64,000 nt of DNA from Litoditis marina (taxonomy: Eukaryota > Nematoda > Chromadorea > Rhabditida > Rhabditidae), in NCBI GenBank assembly GCA_964036275.1, contig OZ038435.1, positions 15,291,634 to 15,355,633 of the forward strand. Reading direction: 5' to 3'. The notes beneath the pieces are model-generated. The model was not told the origin of the DNA. It searched no databases and worked only from the letters and a program-made list of their open reading frames with translations. How positions within the stretch are numbered: the stretch's first letter is position 1; the number at the start of each line of letters is the position of its first letter. The translations under genes and the position numbers were made by a program. Shown in pieces: positions 11,047-20,240 of this stretch.

Positions 11047-11582
11047 AAAAAGGTACACGTTCAGTTCAGTCACTTCCATTACTACTGAGACTCCTACTCT
11101 ACACAATCAAATTTCTCAATGAGTGTTTGCTTTTCAATGCAAACAAATGTTCCTGAACCCTTTGGTAATACGTAACAAGGAAAAACCATAATTTTACAAA
11201 TGTATTTATCATCATGTTCCTTTTCAATATCGATTTTTTTTAGATAATGGGACAGGGAGACAATCAGATCATAATAACCGATAACGGGTCTAACTTCGAA
11301 GTGGAAGAAAAAAGTAGGTCTTCAAAAGTAGGTTGTTGTTTTGTGCGTTGTTCGACTGTGATGCGTTTGTAGTTTTATCTAGCTTAATGTTGACCCCCGC
11401 TCAAAAAGTGGGAAGTGAGATCGAACTACAACTAATTTTCAAACTATATTTCCTATATCAGATGTGTGATCATGTTCCATATAATCAAAATGTGTTCATG
11501 TTTATCAATACATTCATCCGTAGCCCCACCAATGAAGCGTGTTGGCAAACATGCACATGTTTTCTCAAAACACGCACGCAGA
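11047..11582 (+). repeat. Segmental duplicate, copy A
   Basis: About 535 bp closely matches 13151-13681, including the exon-like GDNQ segment (11244-11313). Outside the pair the flanks diverge abruptly. Differences between copies include frameshifts, and within the longest shared frame most substitutions change the residue, so a conserved protein is unlikely. Confidence 0.9.
11244..11313 (+). pseudogene. Exon-like fragment with a GDNQ motif
   Basis: Between TTTTTTTAG and GAAAAAA|gtaggt lies a 23-codon open segment reading IMGQGDNQIIITDNGSNF and then EVEEK. GDNQ preceded by G/Q is the catalytic motif C of L polymerases of many non-segmented negative-strand RNA viruses. The following TDNGSNF instead resembles the second acidic motif of retroelement integrases. 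Related but altered segments lie at 13087 (GENQ), 13341 (duplicate with an extra A that shifts the exit phase) and 15750 (LGDNQ, stop eight codons later). A short motif alone cannot prove a viral origin. Confidence 0.25.
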
Positions 11583-11629
11583 TGGTTTCACGTTTATGTT
11601 CGTTCTATCGAGAAAGTGATGAATTTCAG

Positions 11630-11668
11630 AAGTTCATATACGGCCATGTTTCTACATACATTGGAAAC
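11630..11668 (+). ncRNA. Stem-loop copy 7
   Basis: Acceptor-like AATTTCAG ends at 11629. Stem GTTTCTA 11648-11654, loop CATACAT, stem TGGAAAC 11662-11668, with one U-G wobble. It lies just beyond the end of the 11.0/13.2-kb duplication. Confidence 0.55.
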
Positions 11669-12589
11669 AAACGTCAATATATCAAATGGATAGAATATAG
11701 CGGCTCTCGTGAGTGTTTGACATTGCCCTGTGTGGTTAGAAAATTTGTTGTTTGCTGTTTTATACCTTTGCTTTTCAGTAAACGAGTAATTTTATTGTGG
11801 AGAGTTCTTTTTCATTTTTTCGTTGGCAGCGTGCCAAAAACTTTGGAAGACTGTTATTTAAAGAAAACTTAAATTTCATGAAAAAGTTTCCCCAAATACA
11901 AACTATGACGACGGGGAAGAACCATTTATAGGATTGTCTACTGTTTTGATGTATTTCAACATGTTCAAAAACTGCTTGGAAATTCCATTGGCGAGCTGCC
12001 CAAGTCCAGTTGGAAAATCTGCGAACTATACCTATGCGTTTATTATGATATAATAGACGCAAGAGATCGGCCAGACACATATGATGCTGGAAGATACTTC
12101 GGTTACTAGGCAAGGTTCTTGAATTCAGGAACCGGAATGCGATTATAAATGCGATCACGTTGCGAGTATAGAAAGGAGTAGAGGACTCCAATTAGGCTCC
12201 GAAAAAGAGACTCTGTTCAAAAGTGAAGAATCTTGGATGTACGAAATGTATGTTGGACTTCCACGAGATTTTGACCTGTGTGCAGTCAGATCGTACAACG
12301 AGTGAAAGAAAAGGTGAGCAGAAGAAGCAATATTTGAAACCTTAAACTTCGGTTATACATGTCGCTCAGCAAAAAAACCTAGTACATATAAATGAATTGC
12401 GGAAGTATTTTTTTTTGATGTTTGGCAAACTTTACATTTTGTAAATTTTTAACGTTTCGATAAGATGAAACAGGTGTATTTTTTCATGCATTCTGTTCAT
12501 TATCAGTGTTTCAGACATGCGTGTCAAAAATATTTTGAAACAAATAGCAATACATATCCAAATCATATTCATGTTTGGGAACATTGACT

Positions 12590-12985
12590 TTTACCCCCAC
12601 CTTTCTGAAATTGTATTTCGTTTGAGGAATTGCAGTTTGACCCCCCCCCCCCCCCCCCCCACCGAGGGGTGATAATTCAACTTATCACCTGCAATACAAA
12701 AGTTTGAGGGTGGGGGGGGGGGCAGAAAGTAAACATTTCCGTTATTGAAGTTCAGTCCCCCACTCGTTGAAGTTTGATCCCCCACCATTAAAGTTCTTCC
12801 CCCGGCCATCCCAGGTGGGGGGTGAATAGTGAATGTCAAAGTTGATTTTTGACCCCCCCCCCTCTCCTAGATTTTCAGGTTTCAGCTTGGGTGGGGTATA
12901 ATAGTAATAACGGTAATTGAAGTATAATAACGGGGGGGGGGGTAGTAATTGAAGTATAATAACGGGGGGGGGGGGGGGGGCAACC
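12590..12985. repeat. Cluster of C and G homopolymer tracts
   Basis: Runs of eight to about twenty C or G residues occur near 12641-12660, 12712-12722, 12853-12862, 12935-12943 and 12964-12981. They are separated by repeated short motifs (TTGAAGTTYGATCCCCC and TAATTGAAGTATAATAACGG). It looks like a degenerate tandem array and is not coding. Confidence 0.85.
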
Positions 12986-13150
12986 ATAGTGGGGGCGTTA
13001 CTTCAATTCTCCCTCAAGTTTTAAACAAGAAAAGGCTCAAAGGTACTATAAGGTTCTCGAATAAGACGTTTCAAATTCGTTTTTAGGTATTTGGACAAGG
13101 GGAAAATCAGGTCTTGAGAATGAGCATTCATTTCCGACGGTTCTGAAAAT

Positions 13151-13681
13151 GAAAAAAAGGTACACTTATAGTTTCTTTAATTCCCACCCAGTCCCTTATA
13201 GTACACAAGTTTCTCAATGACTGTTTGCTTTTCAATGCAAACAAATGTTCCCGAACCCTTTTATAACACGTTAGAAGGAAAAACCATATATGTACAAATG
13301 TATTTATCATCATGTTCCTTTTCAATATCGATTTTTTTAGATAATGGGACAGGGAGACAATCAGATCATAATAACCGATAACGGGTCTAACTTCGAAGTG
13401 GAGGAAAAAAAGTAGGTCTTCAAAAGTAGGTTGTTGTTTTGTGCGTTGTTCGACTGTGATGCGTTTGTAGTTTTATCTGGCAGAATGTTGACCTCTCGCT
13501 CAGAAAGTGGGAAGTGAGATCGAACTACAACTAATTTTCAAACTATATTTTCTATATCAGATGTGTGATCATGTTCCTTATAATCAAAGTTTGTTCATGT
13601 ATATCAATACATTCATCCGTAGCCCCACCAATGAAGCGTGTTGGCAAACATGCGCATGTTTTCTCAAAACACGCAAGCAGT
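13151..13681 (+). repeat. Segmental duplicate, copy B
   Basis: Partner of 11047-11582 (see there). It includes the second GDNQ segment at 13341-13411, which carries one extra A in its terminal A run. Confidence 0.9.
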
Positions 13682-13784
13682 TTTTTGTGAACGTAGTTAC
13701 TCTTTTCTTTCCTGTTTCGTTATTGCCTACGATAAAACGTTTGTTGAGCTTGATGAAATTATTACGGATATTCAATTGTCTTCT

Positions 13785-14330
13785 TCCAGATGTTCTATAT
13801 ATGAAATGGTTTCCACATAGATTGGAAACAAACACTACTAAATTCTTCTGAAATCCATTTTGAGCGGTAAGTCTTTCTGCATACCTTATCAAACTACAAC
13901 CTCTATCGAAATCTCATGGAAACTATTTTGCGGGGACCTGTGAGAGCCGGTCGGGACAAGCGCCTCGGGCGGTTTATGCATACGGCCCTAACATAGAACA
14001 ATCTCACTTCTCTCACTGAACAGACACAATTAAAAAAAGAGCAAAAATATTGTTTACAGATCGCAAAGAACAAAGTCGTGGTATTCAACCAATAGTTCAA
14101 TGTATTTGTGCCAAACGGTCCATGGCACGATCTGGTAGGCATGTGAAATACGTTTATTCTATTTAATATATTCATCAATTATTGTATGTTTTTTTGTTTG
14201 ATCTAAGCAAAATGATTTTTTTACTCATAGTGTGTTTGCGAATTGAACCAACTTAAACGACAAGCACCTATCTGATTCTGCACCAGAACAAGTCTTGTTC
14301 GAAAAAAACTGTCGAACAAGATTTTATTTC
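13785..14330 (+). repeat. Tandem unit of about 0.9 kb, copy A
   Basis: Aligns with 14693-15215. Shared landmarks are the stem-loop with its leader, TTTGAGCGGTAAGT, GAGAGCCGGTCG/GACAGCCGGTCG, GTTTATGCATACGG/GTTCATGCATACAG, the block around CCAATA-TTAGAAC, and GCACCARAACAAGTCTTG. Divergence and indels are high, so the duplication is old. Confidence 0.75.
13790..13829 (+). ncRNA. Stem-loop copy 8
   Basis: Acceptor-like TTCTTCCAG ends at 13789. Stem GTTTCCA 13809-13815 and TGGAAAC 13823-13829 pair perfectly around CATAGAT. A donor-like GAGCG|gtaagt follows about 45 nt later, as in copy 9. Confidence 0.55.
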
Positions 14331-14692
14331 GAGGAAACGGAAAATTTTACTTTCCATGTCAAAAATGCGAGTGTAAGAGGTGATCACAGGCTCATTTTTC
14401 AGGTCAGATTTGTGAAGTTCCGTACGAGTCCTTATTCGGAGGCGATTTCCGACAGACCAAATGAAAAAGTAAGTTATTTTACGCGGGTAAATAACGTTTA
14501 TGTTGTTGCAGTTTTTATGAAACAGATAGATGAAAATTTACGGTTTGCACTTTCATACCTTCATTTTCGTTGAATCAGAGTTTGCCAGTTGTTTCTCGGA
14601 AAACAACTAATTATATTGTCATGGCGAAATCTGCCTGAATTCGATTGATCAGCTTTTCTTGTAGAAACTTTAGTTGAAAATTTTTCCTCTTC

Positions 14693-15215
14693 CAGATATT
14701 CTGTATATGAACTGGTTCCTACATAAATTGGGAACGAACACTATTAATATTTACTCGATTCACTTTGAGCGGTAAGTGTTTCTAAATACTTTATCAGACG
14801 TCGAAAACCTTCAGCAAGGTGTGATGAGAACTAATTGGCCCTGCGACAGCCGGTCGAGATCAGCGTTTTGGGATGTTCATGCATACAGCAATTACAAAAC
14901 ACTAGTTCTACTTTTTCGTATTTGGTCTGACAAATTGTTTTCAGATCGAAAAAAAATAAAGTTGTCGTATTCAACCAATACTTAGAACTATTTCTTCCAA
15001 ATGGACCATGAGAAGATCTGGTAAACATAAGAAATACGTTTGTTATATTTAATGTTTTATGTATTACTGTTTATTTTGTTGTTCGATCTATGCAAAATAA
15101 CCTTTGTCATACTACTGCGTTTCACGGACAGAAACAAGAGTGAGTGAAAATAGATCAAAATCCTGCACCAAAACAAGTCTTGCTCAGAAGAAAACAATCG
15201 ATAGAGCTTTTTTCG
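14693..15215 (+). repeat. Tandem unit of about 0.9 kb, copy B
   Basis: Partner of 13785-14330. The region between them (14401-14480) holds an exon-like segment between TTTTTCAG and GAAAAA|gtaagt reading VRFVKFRTSPYSEAISDRPN. A weakly similar piece is at about 5093-5155 (CAGTCCTTATTTTTTGG, ACAGACCAAATAAAAA). Confidence 0.7.
14696..14735 (+). ncRNA. Stem-loop copy 9
   Basis: Acceptor-like CTCTTCCAG ends at 14695. Stem GTTCCTA 14715-14721, loop CATAAAT, stem TGGGAAC 14729-14735. One pair has changed T-A to C-G on both arms and one is a U-G wobble. A donor-like GAGCG|gtaagt follows near 14770. Confidence 0.55.
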
Positions 15216-15440
15216 AGAAAAAAACTTTGACTTCACTTGCTATACAATTTTTTCAATGTCGACAGAGGGCAGTTTAAAAAGGGCACCGTAACTTATTATG
15301 TATTTCTGAATAACCAAGGCGGAAGGTGCCAGTATTATTGATTAGCGAAGTCGCGCGATGGGAGCGCGCGTTCTCAAATCGACCAATCATTTAGCATAGC
15401 TTTGAGCTCAAAACATTTTCAGGAGTTCTAGAACTACTAG

Positions 15441-15788
15441 ATGACCCCAGATACAGACTACTCGGCTTTCGACGAAAAAAGAAAGGTTGGTCTTTTTTCA
15501 TGGCAACTTCTTCTGGTTCAATCTCTGCTCAAATCAGTTTGCGTTTCATATCTATATGTTTCTTATGAATCGCGTGCATGCAAATCAAGTCATCTTTGTA
15601 CTTTGATCTCCATTCACACTATGGTTCACAAATTGTTGACCGGAAAGTGACATAGCCAAACTACAAACACATCGGCTTGGGGCAACACGCCCTCTAGGCC
15701 GTTTTTAAAAAGACCGAACTATTTTAGTGTAACTTGCCATTTTTTTCAGGTAATACTCGGTGACAATCAGATCGAGAGATTGAAATAA
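15441..15788 (+). CDS. Possible two-exon mini-ORF with a GDNQ motif
   Basis: ATG at 15441 opens MTPDTDYSAFDEKRK to a donor (AAG|gttggt) at 15485. An exon after TTTTTTCAG at 15750 continues in phase as VILGDNQIERLK and stops. The spliced product would be only 27 residues, so it is more likely a relic of a larger unit related to the 11244 fragment than a gene. Confidence 0.2.
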
Positions 15789-16057
15789 ATGAGAAAGACA
15801 AACAATAGTAAGTTTGTTCTCAGCCCACATCAATGAATTTTGTTTTTCTGTGATCCCTAGATAATGCTTCTTGTAACTGCAAGAAAATCTAAAGATCTAA
15901 ACTTTACTTTGAGCGACATACACATCTCTGTCTGACTTAATTTTAACTGTTTTTCGTTTGAATTTACATAATCAATTGAAAACTAAGATTAAATATGAGG
16001 AGATGAAACTACAAACTGAACAGCTGAGATTGAATTGTATGGTTCTATAGTCGTTTC

Positions 16058-16268
16058 CATTCCTACTGAGACTCCTACAGTAGGAATTCGAAACTTCCGA
16101 GCCGTTTTGCTCACTTACTTTTGATCGGCGAAGTTGAGGATTTTCGTACCTCATTCTCCTTCTCAGGTAGAGTGAATATACGAGAGCATTTTCCATGAAC
16201 TACATTTTCAGCTTCACGACAGCCTTCGAAAAGTTTGTAAGGTTACTGTAGGAGTCTCAGTAGGAATG
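16058..16268. mobile_element. Short inverted-repeat element, CATTCCTACTGAGAC family
   Basis: Starts CATTCCTACTGAGACTCCTA and ends with its inverted copy (CTGTAGGAGTCTCAGTAGGAATG read in two parts, TAGGAGTCTCAG and TAGGAATG). The core is inverted relative to the copy at 47571-47780. Confidence 0.85.
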
Positions 16269-16315
16269 GTGTGAACTATACCCTACCGTTTCATAGGCGA
16301 ACATGATATCAACGC

Positions 16316-16442
16316 TATACCATTAGCCAATTGCACAGTCACGTGAAACATGTTAAACACAGCAGAACTCGGAAACGTGAAACGACAAAGTGCACGATAC
16401 CTCATTAGAATGCTTACTTCACGTGACTATTCAGTTTAGTAT
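16316..16442. mobile_element. CACGTGA inverted-repeat element, copy 1
   Basis: Near-palindromic, with CAATTGCACAGTCACGTGAA at one end and TTCACGTGACTATTCAGTTT at the other. Relatives are at 20450-20587, 37528-37696, 46254-46387 and 49091-49215. Both arms carry a CACGTG hexamer. Confidence 0.75.
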
Positions 16443-16753
16443 TCTCATTTATTTAGTATTCTTCTAGTATTCTCTCCAATTGTCAACCAGGCTAGTTCAT
16501 GCCACAGTTCATGACTTTTGGAATCCAAATAAAATTTGAACAACACTTAAAAGACTACAAATACACATTTTTTGAACATTTGATAACTACGGGGAACAAT
16601 TGTTGAAATCGTTACTGTTACTACCTCTGACATGATGAAACACGATTAGAAAAAGCCTGGGGCTGGACTTTTTCTGGGCAGGCTGCCAAACTATAGTTGA
16701 GATCGATCAGAACTATGGCTCTCAGAAGCTCGAAACAAACCTACTTTTTTCAG

Positions 16754-16793
16754 ATGTCCCATATACGGAGTGAATTCTACATACATTAGAAAT
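16754..16793 (+). ncRNA. Stem-loop copy 10
   Basis: Acceptor-like TTTTTTCAG ends at 16753. Stem AATTCTA 16773-16779, loop CATACAT, stem TAGAAAT 16787-16793. Six of seven pairs form, and the outer and sixth pairs both differ from the consensus on both arms. Confidence 0.45.
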
Positions 16794-18444
16794 GGATGTT
16801 TCACGGGTCTTTCAGAATTGAACTGAAGGTGGGTTCATGTTGTGAAATGTAGAAAACATAACGTTTTCCACTTGAAATAAAAATATATATTGTAAACTCG
16901 ATTTATGATCTGCTAATGGTCTTTAAAGACAATTTGAAAGCACAGCAACTTACAAAGTGTAATCATGTAAGTTTTTATACTATTCATTTCTCGTTAACAG
17001 AGTTCTATCTTTTCAACCGAACACGAGGTTATAATATAGGATAGTTTATAACTCATAATGGTGATATCATGAACATGACTCATTTTCAGAGAGTTCTGAC
17101 GAAATAATTCTAACGAAGACCACAAAAGAAAGACAACGCCAACGTGTTCAAATCAAGAAAAGTGGAGAAATAACCGCATTTCAGTTTGCTACTGGACTAA
17201 ATATTCTGAAATATCATAGTATTGTTTCTGAGTTGCATGTAACTTCTCTTCACTCTAGTATGCTGGTTTCAATCAAGTTTACTGTTCTGCTTTGCAGCGT
17301 ATTGGATTTTTTTGTTAGGATAGTAAACAAGTTACCAGACCAATTAGAAAATCTGGCTTCAATTTATTGAGATGAGAACAATTCCTGGCGGTCATAGTTA
17401 GACACAAGTACATTTCGGCACCGCTGACTTCGTTGAACTATCTCCTGGTATCATATGTTGTACCTATTTTCACATATATGAGAAATGAATATTCATCTTC
17501 ATTTTGTTTCGATTCATCTCTCTTCAAAAAAAAACGTTTCCTACTGTTCTTTCTGAATGAAGAATGTACACTCGAGTTTTTATCCATCTATAAAATTTGA
17601 GTTCCACGTATGAAACCGGCAACAAACGATTTTATTCCATAAAATTTAGTAAAATGTACATTCGCGTAGTACACGTATTACATATTACCTGAAATTTCTC
17701 TGCTTTGGTTATTTATAATTTCAAACAGAACTGCACTCGAACGTAATATGCTTATATCATTTTTTATTCCTTTTTATTCGATTCACCCTCATTTTTATAG
17801 GAACTGTTTTATCTTGGTCATGGAGTGCGTTTCTACAACCATAAATGGAAGCATACTTATAGTACGAGAGTAACGGAATCAATGTTGTCCGTTTTATCAA
17901 AATGTCTTTGATTTTTATCGCGATGGTGCTATAGTGTTCATCAGGTGTGCTTCTCATTGAAGAAAAAACGGAAAATGTCGTCTGGGTTTATTTCATCTCA
18001 AACTCCTAATACTATAGTGCTCCATTCATTCTATAGTCTTTTTAATGTTACCATACGCACCTTCAGTATTGAATTGTAATTATATGGTATGGCTAGAAAT
18101 ATTTACTAATGAAGTAGGACGATTATATGATCCAATCGCAACGCTCCAGTCCTAAAACTACGATACACTTTTCATAAATAAGAGGTCAGTTGATTCAGAG
18201 TTTGCAAAACGGACTGCTTGTGGACAAAGTTAAGATAATATCCATATTATGGTCCAATTCTATATTTTCTGATACGTTTTACCTGCCTTCGAGTTGCCAT
18301 TCATTTCCATAACGTTAACGTTTAGTTCTTGTAAAAATATCATCTTTAAATGTGAACTCTAAATTATCTTATTATTGAAAAGAACTTTGAAATACAGTAA
18401 TAACTTCTATTGTCCAATTTTCTTTTGGATATTTCTTATCTGAA

Positions 18445-18468
18445 GTTCTTTCCACGTATATTGGAAAC
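18445..18468 (+). ncRNA. Stem-loop copy 11, without the leader
   Basis: Stem TTTCCA 18449-18454, loop CGTATAT, stem TGGAAA 18462-18467. The outer seventh pair is lost and there is no clear pyrimidine-AG at the usual spacing. A further half copy without a good stem lies near 17470-17490. Confidence 0.35.
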
Positions 18469-19095
18469 GATTTTTTTCTATTTCTCATCATAATGCCAAC
18501 TTCACGTGACTATTCAATTTACTCCTCGTTTATGTCATGAAGTTGTTCAGGGATTGCTTTTGCTTCTTCTCCTGCTTTTTCTCTTTCTCTACATCGAACG
18601 ATCCAGCCTGCTTCGAGCAATTCATTACGACTCTCCCGCAGGAATGGGAGCTGTGTACTCCGTATTCTAGGACATTATGGTAGTTACTATTATAAAAATT
18701 ATCAGTTTATTATTTCAATTCTTAGTTTATTTTTATTCAATTTTGAGGGCCTAAAGTGTAATAATACAACATGTAATTATTTTCAAGTGAAGTACCTGCT
18801 AGTCAACGTCGGAGTTAACCCCTTGTGATAAATAGCTTAAAAAGGGCAGAGGAAGTTTGAAATTTTTGTGAGTTTCATTCTCAGTTCATATCACAATGAT
18901 CCCCTATCCGCCCTATCTGTTTTTCTGCCACGGCAGCTACGCATAGGAACCGTCGAGGGAGCTACTAAATTTATTTTTTGCTCTAGAAAAAAGCAATCTC
19001 TATATAGGCAATCATACTTGCAATCATAACTACACGAGTTTTTCGAGTCGTTATATTTGATTCGTGAATCTTGAAATATTCATGTTCATTTTCAG

Positions 19096-19135
19096 ACTTT
19101 CGATACGTGAAGTGGTTTCTACATACACTAGAAAC
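19096..19135 (+). ncRNA. Stem-loop copy 12
   Basis: Acceptor-like CATTTTCAG ends at 19095. Stem GTTTCTA 19115-19121 and TAGAAAC 19129-19135 pair perfectly around CATACAC. The sixth pair is T-A where most copies have C-G, a compensatory change. Confidence 0.55.
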
Positions 19136-19425
19136 AGATGTAATTCTATTGCTTCTCGATTTTTTTATTCGTGTTTTTTTGCTGTATAAAGATTGAGTGG
19201 ATGTGTGGTGCATTTTTCAATTAAACATCGTTGTATACTCAGTTCGAAAAGAACGAAAAGTTTGCTTGCAACAAAGTAAGAAAAGTCATATAATTATGTA
19301 ATTATTGGTTCCGTTATAGAATTGACGTGAATCTCTTATTTGTCAGGGACTGACGTATTGTTTTTCGTGTAAAAGTCACAACCTAACTACAATTAGGCTT
19401 GGTCGCTGAACATTGGGTGAATAAG

Positions 19426-20237
19426 GCTGTCTTCAGACTTTTTGCGCGATACAAGATACACGATACATGCGCGCTCTAATCATGTGTATCGATTGCATTT
19501 TTGTAGCGGCGACAGATACATGCGTCACGCGATGTATCTATCGTGTTCATACTTTTTCTACAGTATCTCGGCGTCAGATACATCATTTTGAATCGACGAT
19601 ACACTTTTTTTGAAGATTGCGGTTTTTGTGAAATTTTTCCAATTGATAGAATGTTCCCCCACACAAAACAGATTGGTATTCGCAAAAAAATTTCATTTTC
19701 GCGCGCGACGCGCGCACGCGACGCGTCAAAATGAGAAAATATGCAGATTTAAGTCAAATTTGTGAACTGTGATTATCGATCATGGAGATTGCGAATGTGG
19801 ATATCAATTTTATATCACGCACGCGACGCGTGCACGCGCCGCGACAAAAATTCAAAAACCCGTAGAATTCAATAAAACTTGGGAACCTGAGGAAATCGAT
19901 CATTCTGAAGTCAGATGTGAGCTTGGTACGAACTTGGGGTCAAGCGCGCGCGCAGCACGCGACGCGACAAAGAATTTCAACTCTTGTGCATGAAGATAAA
20001 TTTTTGGGATTGGGAGTGGTCGGCACGCGGATAGAAGGTATTACGAGTTTCGGATATATATTCATAACCAGCATGATCGAATACCCCACCCATCCCAATT
20101 TCATATGAATCCTGGAACGTTCATACTTTTCTGATACGTTGGCGCCAAGATACGGATACAAAATGAGACGATACAAATAATTCGAAAATGAATCGTGTAT
20201 CTGTATCTTGTATCGCACAAAAAGTCCGAAGAGAGCC
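19426..20237. mobile_element. Inverted-repeat DNA element with TAA target duplication
   Basis: The two ends are inverted copies over about 35-40 bp: left GGCTGTCTTCAGACTTTTTG then CGCGATACAAGATAC, and right the complement of GGCTCTCTTCGGACTTTTTG then TGCGATACAAGATAC. TAA flanks both sides (19423-19425 and 20238-20240), a duplication length and sequence typical of PIF/Harbinger-type elements. The interior has no transposase-like frame, so it is non-autonomous. Confidence 0.75.
19699..19980. repeat. Three CG-rich blocks in a roughly 125-bp repeat
   Basis: Blocks of alternating CGCG and CGACGCG sequence begin at about 19700, 19817 and 19944 inside the element at 19426-20237. The spacers also repeat (ATCGATCAT). 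In separate open frames the blocks read RATRARDASK, HATRARAATK and ARAARDATK. In an AT-rich background they stand out sharply. Confidence 0.75.
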
Positions 20238-20240
20238 TAA

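Larger units (their letters stand above)
1411..19135 (+). ncRNA. Array of twelve 7-7-7 stem-loops, mostly behind a 3'-splice-like AG
   Basis: Twelve copies of a 21-nt hairpin (consensus GTTTCCA, 7-nt loop CRTANAY, TGGAAAC) are scattered over 18 kb, all on the plus strand. Stems lie at 1430, 3128, 4784, 5664, 6256, 10080, 11648, 13809, 14715, 16773, 18448 and 19115. Ten of the twelve stand 18-20 nt after a pyrimidine tract ending in AG, with a loosely conserved leader (GAT-NTTC-NATANA-GAAYTGG). Of 84 arm pairs, 81 are Watson-Crick or wobble. Several pairs change on both sides (T-A to C-G in copies 2 and 9, C-G to T-A in 10 and 12), and all five wobbles are U-G on the plus strand. No reading frame is open in all copies. 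It may be a structured RNA family or exon relics of a decayed gene family; transcription is not shown. Confidence 0.6.

Noticed and set aside
11333..11872. 179-codon plus-strand frame
   Set aside because: It spans the end of a segmental duplicate. Differences from the 13.5-kb copy mostly change residues, the copies are frameshifted at the start, and composition is F/C/L-rich.
1411..19135. Array read as a coding exon (frames giving WFxHxLET or VSTYIGN)
   Set aside because: Each frame has stop codons in at least two copies, and paired arm changes fit RNA structure better. Kept only as an alternative origin of the family.
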